From NCBI GenBank assembly GCA_958296175.1, contig OY282448.1, forward strand, positions 124,001-188,000: DNA of 64,000 nt. The letters run 5' to 3'. The notes beneath the pieces are model-generated. The model was given only the letters and a program-made list of their open reading frames with translations. It was not told where the DNA came from and did not search any database. This stretch comes from an uncultured Chloroflexota bacterium (GTDB taxonomy: Bacteria; Chloroflexota; UBA11872). This document shows positions 45,280 to 53,127 of the stretch, piece after piece. Numbering within the stretch: position 1 is the stretch's first letter; every line of letters starts with the position of its first letter. Position numbers and translations under genes: made by a program.

Positions 45280-46422
45280 CTAGCCGCTCTCGACAGGGTC
45301 GTCTTCGTTCAGAATGACCTCCACAATGCTCGGGTTCAGCAAGCGCCAGCGCTGCCCGGTTTGTTCCAGGTCGCCCTTAGCGATGATCGCCGCCTTCTCA
45401 CTATGGGCCTGGATGGCGCGTTCGTAGTCGGATTGATTCAAAACAGCCGTCACCGACTTGACGGGTCCATCATCAACGTAGGCCCGCAGCGTGACCGTGC
45501 CGTCCGTTTCCTGTTGGTCGCGTTGCAGTCGTTGGACAAACCCGAACACCCGCGCGTCCGGTTGCGGTTCACGCGCGCGGAACGACTGTGCGGCCCCGCG
45601 CAGAATCGGGGCGTCGCCGCTGGCAAAACAAACGACGTCCCGCTCGGGTTTCACCGGGTGCGTGCGCGCCCACACCAAGCTGACGTCCAGCGCGGGGAAC
45701 GGTTCGACCAGCGTAACGAGCGCGTCGCACAGATTGGCGCTTACGCCGTTGTCCACAGCCTCGAAGAAGGCACTGTCGCCTCCGCTGACCGTTCGCTCGG
45801 TCGCTTTGCGCACTGCTTTCAGCGCGCAAGACAGACGCTTGGTGACCTTCCGCTCGATCGGGTCGGCGGCTGGCGGCCAATCTGGACCGAACGCTGGCTG
45901 CGTCGGCGGAGAAATAACAGGAGTTAGCAACGTGGCGACAAAGCTGCCCTGTTCGGTTTGTCCCAGGCGAACCCGGCGCAAATACTCGCTCGTTTTCTTG
46001 TCGGGGCGGCCGTGGTAGACAGGCCGCCGATTACTCAGGGAGCGAGCAGCGGCCAGGAGCATGTCGTACGCGCCTTGCATGAGCGCGACTCCATCGCTCA
46101 CCGGCACCGCGCCGTCGCCGCTCTCGGCGGCCCGCACGCGGATGACGTCGCGGTCGGCCGTCACCAGGTCCCGGTAGAGCGCCAGTTCGTCCGTCTCGGC
46201 GGCGCGGGCGAAGATGTCGATGAGGCGTGAAACAACGCGGGCGTAATCCCCCAGGCGCTGCGTGCGCGGGATAATCACCTCGGGCCGTTCCTCGGCGGCG
46301 TACACGTCCGAATGCTCGCCGTAGTCGTCCGTCTTTCTCCAGCCGGCAGCGCGGGCGTACGCCGACAGCGCCGCGGGGGATACCGCGCGCAAGGCCTGCG
46401 TGTCCCGAATGCTGGCTCTCAT
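45280..46422 (-). CDS. Unknown protein of the RM locus
   Basis: 380 aa. I do not recognise the family. There are segments with repeated R/K and aromatic residues (YHGRPDKKTSEYLRRVRLGQTEQGSFVAT), then a C-terminal domain with hydrophobic strands. No catalytic motif or membrane helix is obvious. Proteins of this kind occur at the same place in other type I loci as far as I recall. Its start overlaps the DUF4365 gene stop by 4 nt (46419-46422), so the two are coupled. HsdR follows in the same direction. Confidence 0.75.
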   Translation of the reverse strand: MRASIRDTQALRAVSPAALSAYARAAGWRKTDDYGEHSDVYAAEERPEVIIPRTQRLGDYARVVSRLIDIFARAAETDELALYRDLVTADRDVIRVRAAESGDGAVPVSDGVALMQGAYDMLLAAARSLSNRRPVYHGRPDKKTSEYLRRVRLGQTEQGSFVATLLTPVISPPTQPAFGPDWPPAADPIERKVTKRLSCALKAVRKATERTVSGGDSAFFEAVDNGVSANLCDALVTLVEPFPALDVSLVWARTHPVKPERDVVCFASGDAPILRGAAQSFRAREPQPDARVFGFVQRLQRDQQETDGTVTLRAYVDDGPVKSVTAVLNQSDYERAIQAHSEKAAIIAKGDLEQTGQRWRLLNPSIVEVILNEDDPVESG

Positions 46423-46922
46423 CGGATGCTGCCTTTCCTCGACTGGCCCATGAGCGAGCGCAAACCATCCACGTCAAACAGGTTCGCGCTGGGAATGGCG
46501 ACCGTGACCGACGTTCGATTGTCTGTCTCAGCCAATCCTCGCAGATTCAGCCAGTACGCGCACCGCCTGAGCACCAGTTCGGCATCGGTGATCGTCATCC
46601 AGTCCTGACAATCACTCGGAAGATCGAGCACCACCAGCAGCCGAGGAGTCTGGGTCGGCAAGCGGAGCAAGTCGTAATTCCGGCGCTTCAGCGGAAAGCG
46701 GTAGCACCCGTCGTCATGCGGCGCGCCCAGGTTCACGGTCGCCTTCAGCTGCAACTCCAGCGCGGGTCGCATCCCTCCGCCGGCCTGGATGCGCAGGTCA
46801 ATGCCGTCCCGATCCAGATCGTAGTCGGCGCAGACATAGCCGGCCCGCGCCGCCACCGCCCGCGCATAGACGCGCGACAGGGCTTCCTCCTGGTCGAGGA
46901 CGGTCAGAAGCGTGGCGGTCAT
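46419..46922 (-). CDS. DUF4365 protein, PD-(D/E)XK nuclease-like
   Basis: 167 aa from ATG 46922. DUF4365 proteins are associated with defence loci. The core is RDGIDLRIQ (D42) followed by ALELQLKATV (Q58, K60), a D...QxK nuclease-like arrangement in which the middle Glu is replaced. It starts 17 nt after the truncated AAA gene. Translation of the next gene is coupled. Alternative: a DNA-binding module without cleavage. Confidence 0.8.
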   Translation of the reverse strand: MTATLLTVLDQEEALSRVYARAVAARAGYVCADYDLDRDGIDLRIQAGGGMRPALELQLKATVNLGAPHDDGCYRFPLKRRNYDLLRLPTQTPRLLVVLDLPSDCQDWMTITDAELVLRRCAYWLNLRGLAETDNRTSVTVAIPSANLFDVDGLRSLMGQSRKGSIR

Positions 46923-46938
46923 GCGGCGTCCGTCTGCT

Positions 46939-47271
46939 TCACGGCCACCCGCAAGAGTACGCCACCGGAACACGGCCATGACGTGGCCCACGGTTGCGCA
47001 CGCGCATGCCGCGCCACAACAAGCGGGCGCCGGGGACGGGAATGGCGATCAGGTCGCGGCGGTTGACGGTCACTCCCGGCCGATGCTCGGGCGCGTCCTT
47101 GCCGCCGTGCTTCTCGTTCCACCGCCGCAGCCCAATGTCCCACAACGCCAGCGCCTGCATCGCCGAGGTCTTGCCCGAGTTGTTCGGCCCAATGAACACC
47201 ACCGGACTCCCCAACTCGATTTCCACCTCCCCAAACCGCTTGAAATTGCGGATGGTCAGGCTGGTCAGCAT
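46939..47271 (-). pseudogene. N-terminal fragment of an SMC-like AAA ATPase
   Basis: 110 aa. MLTSLTIRNFKRFGEVEIEL and GPNNSGKTSA (Walker A) are the start of AAA ATPases of the SMC/RecN-like type, which normally continue for 400 residues or more. The sequence loses similarity after VNRRDLIAIPVPGARLLWR and ends shortly, without the signature, Walker B or switch regions. It is a deletion remnant, unless the fragment acts alone as a regulator. The start is ATG 47271. Confidence 0.7.
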
Positions 47272-47336
47272 CGACCTAGTTCCTCTCCCACGCGATTCAT
47301 CGCCACCAAGCGTCACAAGCTCCGCACTCAACGACC

Positions 47337-47342
47337 ATTGTA
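47337..47342 (-). promoter_or_regulatory. Possible -10 element upstream of the truncated AAA/DUF4365/hsdR block
   Basis: TACAAT on the minus strand, about 66 nt before the start of the AAA fragment. No matching -35 box at the right distance, so weak support. It could give hsdR its own promoter. Confidence 0.3.
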
Positions 47343-47446
47343 CCAACGCGGCCCGCCGGATCTGGCGAAACGGCAGGGATGGATTTCGAATCGATCTTAG
47401 TCCTAAACGCGTAGTGGAAACAGGTGCCGGCGGTAATCAAGCAGCG

Positions 47447-48979
47447 TTAGGATCTGTTCAAAGGATGAAGCACCCGGCGGTCAATAAAACATACACCACC
47501 AGCTTTCATAATATCAAAACTGGGATCACCACAGCATTTGTAGGGATCTCCGATTTTGCAGTCAAGAAATAGCTGATATAGAAGCAGCCAGTATTGGTCA
47601 AGCAAATAGCAATCAGACTTATCAAGACTATTAGCGAATGAAATCACCTTGCACTGGTGCTGCGAATCACCAGATAAATACAAAAGAAGGAGTGGCACAC
47701 AGTCACGAGATTTCACGACCAGTTCTGCAGATTTTTTTTCAATTGGAATCTGGTATTTTATAGAGTAGTATAGCGCCCACGAAACTGCGTCTGACAGTTC
47801 TGAACATGCGTGCTCAAAAGTAAGTGTCTGGATCTTATGGTGATGCTGCCGCAATCTACTCGCACTCATAGAGCCAATAAGTTTGCCGAGCAACGGCATC
47901 AGCACAGGGTGATAGAACGCCAGATTGATCGCATAACCGAGAATTTTGTCCTTCGCGTCTGGAGTGAGTTTCTGCGCTGAAAGCGATCGTAGCGCATACT
48001 TCAGCACACTCCCTTCAGGCGTCTGATCAGCCAGACTTACAGCAAAGTCTAGATAAGAAATCGCATCATAATAACTCACAATATCTTGTTTCGGTAGCGC
48101 CATAGATAGCTCAGAAACCCAACTGTCCGTGGATGGCTGTGGCAGTGAACAAATGTTGGTCTTGGCGATGTTTAGAAGAAGCTTGAATTCTGCGAGCTCT
48201 TTCCGCAGTTGAGAGCGGAAATTCTCAGCCTCTTCAAGCGTATAGCAATACGCTGTATAATCGTCACAATACCGAACAAAATCAAATTCCACTCGCAAAT
48301 TCCGATCAACTCGTTCAAGAATCACCTCGGAAATCAAGTTGGAAGTTGCCGGGCCGATGAGGATTCCTTGAGTTTCATTTCGCTTCATGAAACGTGTATA
48401 TAAGTCAATCCTATTGAACCAATAGTTACTACGTGATCGATCCCTCTTGGCGCGATCAAACCCAACCAAGGCCCAAGGAATTGAATGGGTGTAGATACTC
48501 GGAAAGAAATTTGTAATATCAGTTCTAACAATGAATCGCCTTCCAAACCTTAGATCACTATCAATTTGTGTGCGTTCAGACCAATCGTCATAGCTCATGA
48601 TAAAAATCCGTCCGTCCCTGTGCCTACGAGGCCAACTCCGGCTGTTTGAATTACTGTCTATCCTGGGTATGCGATGCCAATTTCTATGGATACATAATGC
48701 CAGCTTTGAATACGCTAACGGATGCGGGATGGAACAAACGCGTGGGACACCATTGTAGCGTGTTAGCATATACTCAACAGCGTCATATCCTGGGTACTCT
48801 CTCGGTCGCTTAAAATTGCACTGGTCTAGTTTTTCAGCAACAGACTTTGAGAAAGATATCGATGACAATATCGGGGGCATCTCATCGCGGTATTTAGTTT
48901 GAGTAGGAAGGAAATTATACTTCAGCAGAGCATCAAGAACAAACTCCTTGTCTATTGTCATTATCTTGCTCATTATCAT
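47447..48979 (-). CDS. Reverse transcriptase of the defence (Abi/UG) type
   Basis: 510 aa. The catalytic motifs of reverse transcriptases are present: RTDITNFFPSIYTHSIPWAL (Asp at 154), GILIGPATSNLISE (205-218) and FVRYCDDYTAY with the YxDD box YCDD (237-240). The region SIPHPLAY...IHRNWHRI before them is typical for the Abi/unknown-group RTs. The C-terminal 250 residues are helical, as in AbiK and relatives. It lacks the group II intron X/endonuclease and retron features. The start ATG overlaps the hsdS stop by one nucleotide (TAATG). The gene is far more AT-rich than the rest of the window, marking recent transfer. No ncRNA was recognised next to it. Confidence 0.9.
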   Translation of the reverse strand: MIMSKIMTIDKEFVLDALLKYNFLPTQTKYRDEMPPILSSISFSKSVAEKLDQCNFKRPREYPGYDAVEYMLTRYNGVPRVCSIPHPLAYSKLALCIHRNWHRIPRIDSNSNSRSWPRRHRDGRIFIMSYDDWSERTQIDSDLRFGRRFIVRTDITNFFPSIYTHSIPWALVGFDRAKRDRSRSNYWFNRIDLYTRFMKRNETQGILIGPATSNLISEVILERVDRNLRVEFDFVRYCDDYTAYCYTLEEAENFRSQLRKELAEFKLLLNIAKTNICSLPQPSTDSWVSELSMALPKQDIVSYYDAISYLDFAVSLADQTPEGSVLKYALRSLSAQKLTPDAKDKILGYAINLAFYHPVLMPLLGKLIGSMSASRLRQHHHKIQTLTFEHACSELSDAVSWALYYSIKYQIPIEKKSAELVVKSRDCVPLLLLYLSGDSQHQCKVISFANSLDKSDCYLLDQYWLLLYQLFLDCKIGDPYKCCGDPSFDIMKAGGVCFIDRRVLHPLNRS

Positions 48980-50358
48980 TATCTAGCACCTTTGATGATG
49001 CTGTTTCCCGCACGCACCTCTCCAGAAACAAGCTTTTGAATCAGTGTGTCTCGCAAGGCAGCGGGCATGCGCAATCCTCTACGACAGACGAGCGCACGAC
49101 TGAAGAGTGCCCATGAGGTCGTCTCAAACACCTCGGCGATCCGTGGCAACGGAATGGGCACACTCATTGAGAGGATATCTCGCGCTGGAGCGCGCTGGTG
49201 GCTTTTGGAGGTGCCGGTGACTAGGGATTGGAGTTGCTCTCGGAAGGGGATGGAGCGGGCGAGGCAGTAGAGGTAGCTACGTTGGAACGGCGGTTTGGGC
49301 CGGAGGACCAAGAATTCGGTGGAGCAGACGGCCTGTCCGGGCTCGGATTCGACGTCGGCCAGCCAGACGCGCTCGATCTCTGGGTTGAGCTTCGAGAGGA
49401 GCACGCTGCCGGGCGGCACGCGCGACTTGGCGCTCTTGATACTTTCGCCGCGTTCCTGCTTCGGCGTCTGGCCGTCGTCGTAGGCAGGGATGCTGAAGTG
49501 GCTGAATATGGTCCGCGGCTCGGTGAGCGGGTTCACGCTGTCGCGCACAAGCTCGGCGATGTCTCCCAGCGGTTTGACCTGCCAGCCCTCCGGAATTGGC
49601 CCCAGTTCGGAGTCTATCAGGCGGGAGGGGAAGAGGGCGGTGGTTTTTGGGGGGAGGGTGTTTAGGTAGGCGCGGGCTCGGGCGGGGGGCCAGGGGGTGG
49701 GGTGCGGGGGGTTGGGTTCGAGGGCGGCTTTGGCGCGCACGGGGTCGAAGTCCACGAACCAGGACTGGAAGAGGGCGCGCGCCATGTCCTCCAGCGTCCG
49801 GTTCATGCGCCGGTTCAGCTCGATCTTGTCGTCCAACGCCCCCAGCACCCGAGCAATCTCCCGCTGCTCCGCCAGGGGCGGGAGAGGGATTCGGATCTCC
49901 TTCAGTGCCGACCCCGAAAGCTCTTGGAATGTCGAGCCAGACGCATGGCGCTTCAACTCTTCTGTATTATCTTTGAGCCAGTAGTAGGCATATTCTGGGA
50001 TGACATCGTCAGAGAAAAGAAGACTACGAAAGCCTTGATTCGTCGCAACCTCCGTTCCAGCAATAGCCACGTACCCGATCGGCGCACGAGTCGAAAGGAG
50101 TACCGCTCCACGCGGGAGCAGCTTTGCAGAACAGCTATTCAATCCCGCTTCTGACAGGCTTCGCGCTCCATGGTACACGTACCTATCGTGGTGAGAAGAA
50201 AGGTCCCTGGGTGTCACCCAGGGGATATCACCGTCAAAGAATTCCGGCACCTTTGTAGACGGAGTGCTGCCACCTACGAGATTCGCAATCTCACCAATAC
50301 GCACGTCCCGCCATCCATCCGGCACGCTGGGGTTCGCCTTCATGGTGAAGCTTTTCAT
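48979..50358 (-). CDS. hsdS: Type I restriction enzyme specificity subunit S
   Basis: 459 aa. Two target-recognition domains are linked by long conserved helices: first repeat GWRDVRIGEIANLVGG...REIARVLGALDDKIELNRRMNRTLEDMA, second repeat GWQVKPLGDIAELVRDS...TSWALFSRALVCRRGLRMPAALRDTLIQKLVSGEV. It sets the DNA sequence recognised by HsdM2S. Start ATG 50358 lies 4 nt inside HepT (50355-50711). Stop and RT start share the TAATG. hsdM is separated from it by four other genes, which is unusual. Confidence 0.94.
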   Translation of the reverse strand: MKSFTMKANPSVPDGWRDVRIGEIANLVGGSTPSTKVPEFFDGDIPWVTPRDLSSHHDRYVYHGARSLSEAGLNSCSAKLLPRGAVLLSTRAPIGYVAIAGTEVATNQGFRSLLFSDDVIPEYAYYWLKDNTEELKRHASGSTFQELSGSALKEIRIPLPPLAEQREIARVLGALDDKIELNRRMNRTLEDMARALFQSWFVDFDPVRAKAALEPNPPHPTPWPPARARAYLNTLPPKTTALFPSRLIDSELGPIPEGWQVKPLGDIAELVRDSVNPLTEPRTIFSHFSIPAYDDGQTPKQERGESIKSAKSRVPPGSVLLSKLNPEIERVWLADVESEPGQAVCSTEFLVLRPKPPFQRSYLYCLARSIPFREQLQSLVTGTSKSHQRAPARDILSMSVPIPLPRIAEVFETTSWALFSRALVCRRGLRMPAALRDTLIQKLVSGEVRAGNSIIKGAR

Positions 50359-50711
50359 GCGTTCTCGCCGTCTGCGGAACTCAACAGTGCGTCGACTTCG
50401 GCGCTGAGCACCGTAAGATTCGTCTCGACGACATTCCAGACCAGTCGGTCGCTCACGTCGGCGTACGCATGGATCAAGTAATTCCGAAAGGCGATGATGC
50501 GCCGGTGTTCGCTGATTTGTGCGGCCACCGACGCATCGACCCGGGCCAGACGGCCCAGCGCCTCGCCGATGATCTCGAATTCGCGCTCCACGGCGGCCCG
50601 CAGCATGGCGTCGCGCCGGTAATCCTCGATGGTCTTGCCGGCGGTGAACTGGTGCAGCAGCCGAACGGCTTTCTGCATGTCGTACAGATACTTCCGAGCC
50701 TCAGGCTTCAT
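50355..50711 (-). CDS. hepT: HepT-like HEPN toxin (DUF86)
   Basis: 118 aa. HEPN-domain ribonuclease with the conserved Rx4HxY motif RNYLIHAY. HepT toxins cleave RNA or tRNA and are inactivated by their MntA partner, which adds AMP residues at the motif Tyr. Start ATG 50711 overlaps mntA by 11 nt, and its stop overlaps hsdS start by 4 nt. So it is part of the translational chain. Confidence 0.93.
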   Translation of the reverse strand: MKPEARKYLYDMQKAVRLLHQFTAGKTIEDYRRDAMLRAAVEREFEIIGEALGRLARVDASVAAQISEHRRIIAFRNYLIHAYADVSDRLVWNVVETNLTVLSAEVDALLSSADGENA

Positions 50712-51036
50712 AGACGCGCGTCCTGGTTTGCTCGACCGATTGCCGGAAGTATGGGTTGTCGATGGAAGAATCGATCACCAGGTCGATGGGGCGGCCGAAG
50801 AGTTGCTGCAAAGATTCCAGCAATCCGAAGTAGGCGTCCGCGTAGGCGTCGAGCGCCGCTGGCTGAAACTCGACCAGGAAGTCCAGGTCGCTTTCGGGGG
50901 AATGCCGGCGCCCTGCCGCGGCCGAGCCGAACAGGTCCAAGCGCGCGACCTGATGGCGGCGGCAAAGTTCCTGCACCTCGGCGCGCCGGGACTCGATGGC
51001 CGGAATCACGAGCCGCGCGCTGGGTTTCGGCCTCAT
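50701..51036 (-). CDS. mntA: MntA-type nucleotidyltransferase antitoxin
   Basis: 111 aa minimal nucleotidyltransferase. The active motif is FGSAAAGRRHSPESDLDFLV, i.e. GS-x-A-x-G...SD-x-D. It would AMPylate HepT and so neutralise it. Start ATG 51036 overlaps the TOPRIM gene stop by 4 nt. A longer open frame continues upstream but has no MNT homology. Confidence 0.92.
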   Translation of the reverse strand: MRPKPSARLVIPAIESRRAEVQELCRRHQVARLDLFGSAAAGRRHSPESDLDFLVEFQPAALDAYADAYFGLLESLQQLFGRPIDLVIDSSIDNPYFRQSVEQTRTRVYEA

Positions 51037-51635
51037 GGCGAAGCTTTGCGGAGCGCGTCGAGGAAGCGTTTGGCAAAGGGGGAGGCTTGCTCGACTTTTT
51101 CGGGGTCGATGGAGGCGAGAATCTCGAAGCTGTGTGCGCCCTTGGAATAGCGGCCCTTGGTCGTTCTGCTTGCGGCCCGTTCCAGGCTCGTAAGGACGTC
51201 CCGTTTTGGAATGTCTTCGATTGTCGGATTCCGAGGAAGCGCGCTGGCCTGGAAGCCCTGGCCGTAAACCTCGTCGAGCGCCGCGCGGTCGGCCAGGAAC
51301 CAGGATTCCATGACCTGCACCATGAGGTGGCACTGGTCGTCGGTTGCGCCGCGGGGCCGCTTCCAGTCGTCGCGGTCCGCGAGATGCTGCCACGGGTCCT
51401 TCGTCTCCACCTGCCGCTCGGCGTCGACCAGGAGCATGGCGGGCCTGCCTTGTGTGTCCTTCTCGTGCGCCGTCCTGAAGCGGCCGTAAGCTTGCTGGCG
51501 GCCGCCACAGGCCACGACCTTGGGCATGCGGCCCGAAAACCCGGCCTTTGTCAGGAATCTGATAAAGCCTTGGCGGAACGCCAACCTCAGGTATTTGCCG
51601 TCGCCTCCGCCTTCCACGTAGAGCCTGACGCTCAC
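51033..51635 (-). CDS. DUF4276/TOPRIM-like protein, partner of AAA ATPase
   Basis: 200 aa from GTG 51635. The N-terminal VRLYVEGGGDGKYLR segment contains the conserved Glu of TOPRIM folds, and AMLLVDAERQ carries the D-x-E acidic pair. DUF4276 proteins are often paired with AAA ATPases in antiphage systems, as in the PARIS/OLD-like group, where the TOPRIM protein is the nuclease effector. GTGA overlaps the stop of the AAA gene (51632-51635). Its own stop overlaps mntA by 4 nt. Confidence 0.85.
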   Translation of the reverse strand: MSVRLYVEGGGDGKYLRLAFRQGFIRFLTKAGFSGRMPKVVACGGRQQAYGRFRTAHEKDTQGRPAMLLVDAERQVETKDPWQHLADRDDWKRPRGATDDQCHLMVQVMESWFLADRAALDEVYGQGFQASALPRNPTIEDIPKRDVLTSLERAASRTTKGRYSKGAHSFEILASIDPEKVEQASPFAKRFLDALRKASP

Positions 51636-52882
51636 CAGCGGTTGCCGCCGAGTTCGCCGCTGATCCAGAGCTCGCCGAGGCGGTATCGTTCGAGCCAGGG
51701 TTTCAACTCCTCGCGGTCGAGCCGGCGCAACTGCGTCGACGCTTCTGGCTTCTCGCACACGATGATGGCCTCTGGCGTCTCGGTGAGCGCGTCGACCAGA
51801 ATGTCGGAGTGCGTGGTGACGAAGAGCTGCATGCGCTGGGAAGCCTCGACCAGAAGCTTTGCCAGGTCCGGGATGACGTCGGGATGCAGACCGAGTTCCG
51901 GCTCCTCGATGCAGACGACCCGAAGCGGGAATGGGTCAAGAAGGACTGCGAGCAAGCAGAGGTAGCGCAGGCTGCCGTCGGAGAGTCGCATTGCGGGAAT
52001 GGCCTGATGCAGGCCGCGTTCGTGAAAGAAGATTTGCACCACGCCGCCGGTGATTTCCACACCGACATGATAGATCGCAGGGTAGAAGGTCTTTAGTCCA
52101 TCCAGTATCTGTTGTCTTATCTTAGGCTGATTGAGCAGTTTGCTCAGCACCAGCCCAAGATTCGAGGCGTCTTCCAGCAAGACGTGATTGGGGAGATCCG
52201 CCTGCTGCGGACGGCGAGGCGGCGTGAAGCGTCCGAGGTTCCACTCGCGATAGAAATCCATACGCTCGAAATAGGTCGCGAGCATAGTAAGCTCTGGGTA
52301 GCTGGAAATATCACGTCGTTGCGACAGAATCGACTCTCCGGGTTTGACTTCTTCTCGCTCGAGATGCCGCACAAATCTATCGGCAGGGGCCGAGTTCGCG
52401 TTCTGGCCGACCGGCTCCTGCGCCGACTCGGCCGTCTGGGTGCGCACGTTGAGCAGCGGAAGGCCATACCTAGGTCGGTTGCGGTAGTAGAGGTATGGTT
52501 GGGCATGGCCGGAATATGGATGCTCCGTCTCGATTCTCTCTTCCAAGATGTCAAAACTCGAATATAAATCGCAAAAAGCCAGCCGGTATCTGGTCGGCAT
52601 ATCAAACATCGGGGATGCGATCGTTGCTTCAACCGTCGCCGCGACGAGTGTATCGGCACCCTTCCACGTCCACTCACCGACGCCGCCGCCTTCGCGAATC
52701 GGCGCTTGCAGGTCGCGCGGCGCGGCCGCGAGCAGCGAGAGCGCTTCGATCAGGTTCGACTTGCCGGAGGCGTTCGGGCCGATGAGCACGTTCAGCGGTT
52801 CCAGTTCCAGCGCATCGCCGTCTGGACCGTAGGAAAGGATGTTTTGCAGGCGGATGGATCGAATGAAGCGCATGCCGTCCAT
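51632..52882 (-). CDS. AAA ATPase of the AAA_21 (SMC-like) type
   Basis: 416 aa. Walker A is GPNASGKS (35-42), the ABC signature LSDGSLRYL (301-309), Walker B VVCIEEPELGLHP (323-335) and the H-loop TTHS (357-360). The central region (60-290) is helical without known domains. It is an intact SMC/Rad50-like ATPase, probably acting as sensor and regulator of the TOPRIM protein. 245 nt separate it from hsdM. Start ATG 52882 (or 52873). Confidence 0.9.
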   Translation of the reverse strand: MDGMRFIRSIRLQNILSYGPDGDALELEPLNVLIGPNASGKSNLIEALSLLAAAPRDLQAPIREGGGVGEWTWKGADTLVAATVEATIASPMFDMPTRYRLAFCDLYSSFDILEERIETEHPYSGHAQPYLYYRNRPRYGLPLLNVRTQTAESAQEPVGQNANSAPADRFVRHLEREEVKPGESILSQRRDISSYPELTMLATYFERMDFYREWNLGRFTPPRRPQQADLPNHVLLEDASNLGLVLSKLLNQPKIRQQILDGLKTFYPAIYHVGVEITGGVVQIFFHERGLHQAIPAMRLSDGSLRYLCLLAVLLDPFPLRVVCIEEPELGLHPDVIPDLAKLLVEASQRMQLFVTTHSDILVDALTETPEAIIVCEKPEASTQLRRLDREELKPWLERYRLGELWISGELGGNRW

Positions 52883-53127
52883 CTATGGCCTCCTGGCCGA
52901 GGCGGCGGCGGCGCGCTCGGCGGGTGGGTTGGCCGTGCTCCGAGGGTGGGCGGGCGCGGGCTTGGATTCCTGGCGGCGCGGGGGTGACGGGCGCGGGGCG
53001 CTCATGCTGTGCGGGGCATTGTGCACGGTGCGCATTCTATGGCAGTTCCGGGCGCGGCGGCTGCGCGGGGTCGGGTGCGCCGATGAGGGCGGGGGACGGG
53101 GCATCGATTCGCTGGAGGAGGCTGGGG

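Noticed and set aside
47447..48979. Retron or group II intron reverse transcriptase
   Set aside because: No retron ncRNA was recognised near it, and no intron maturase or endonuclease domain is present.
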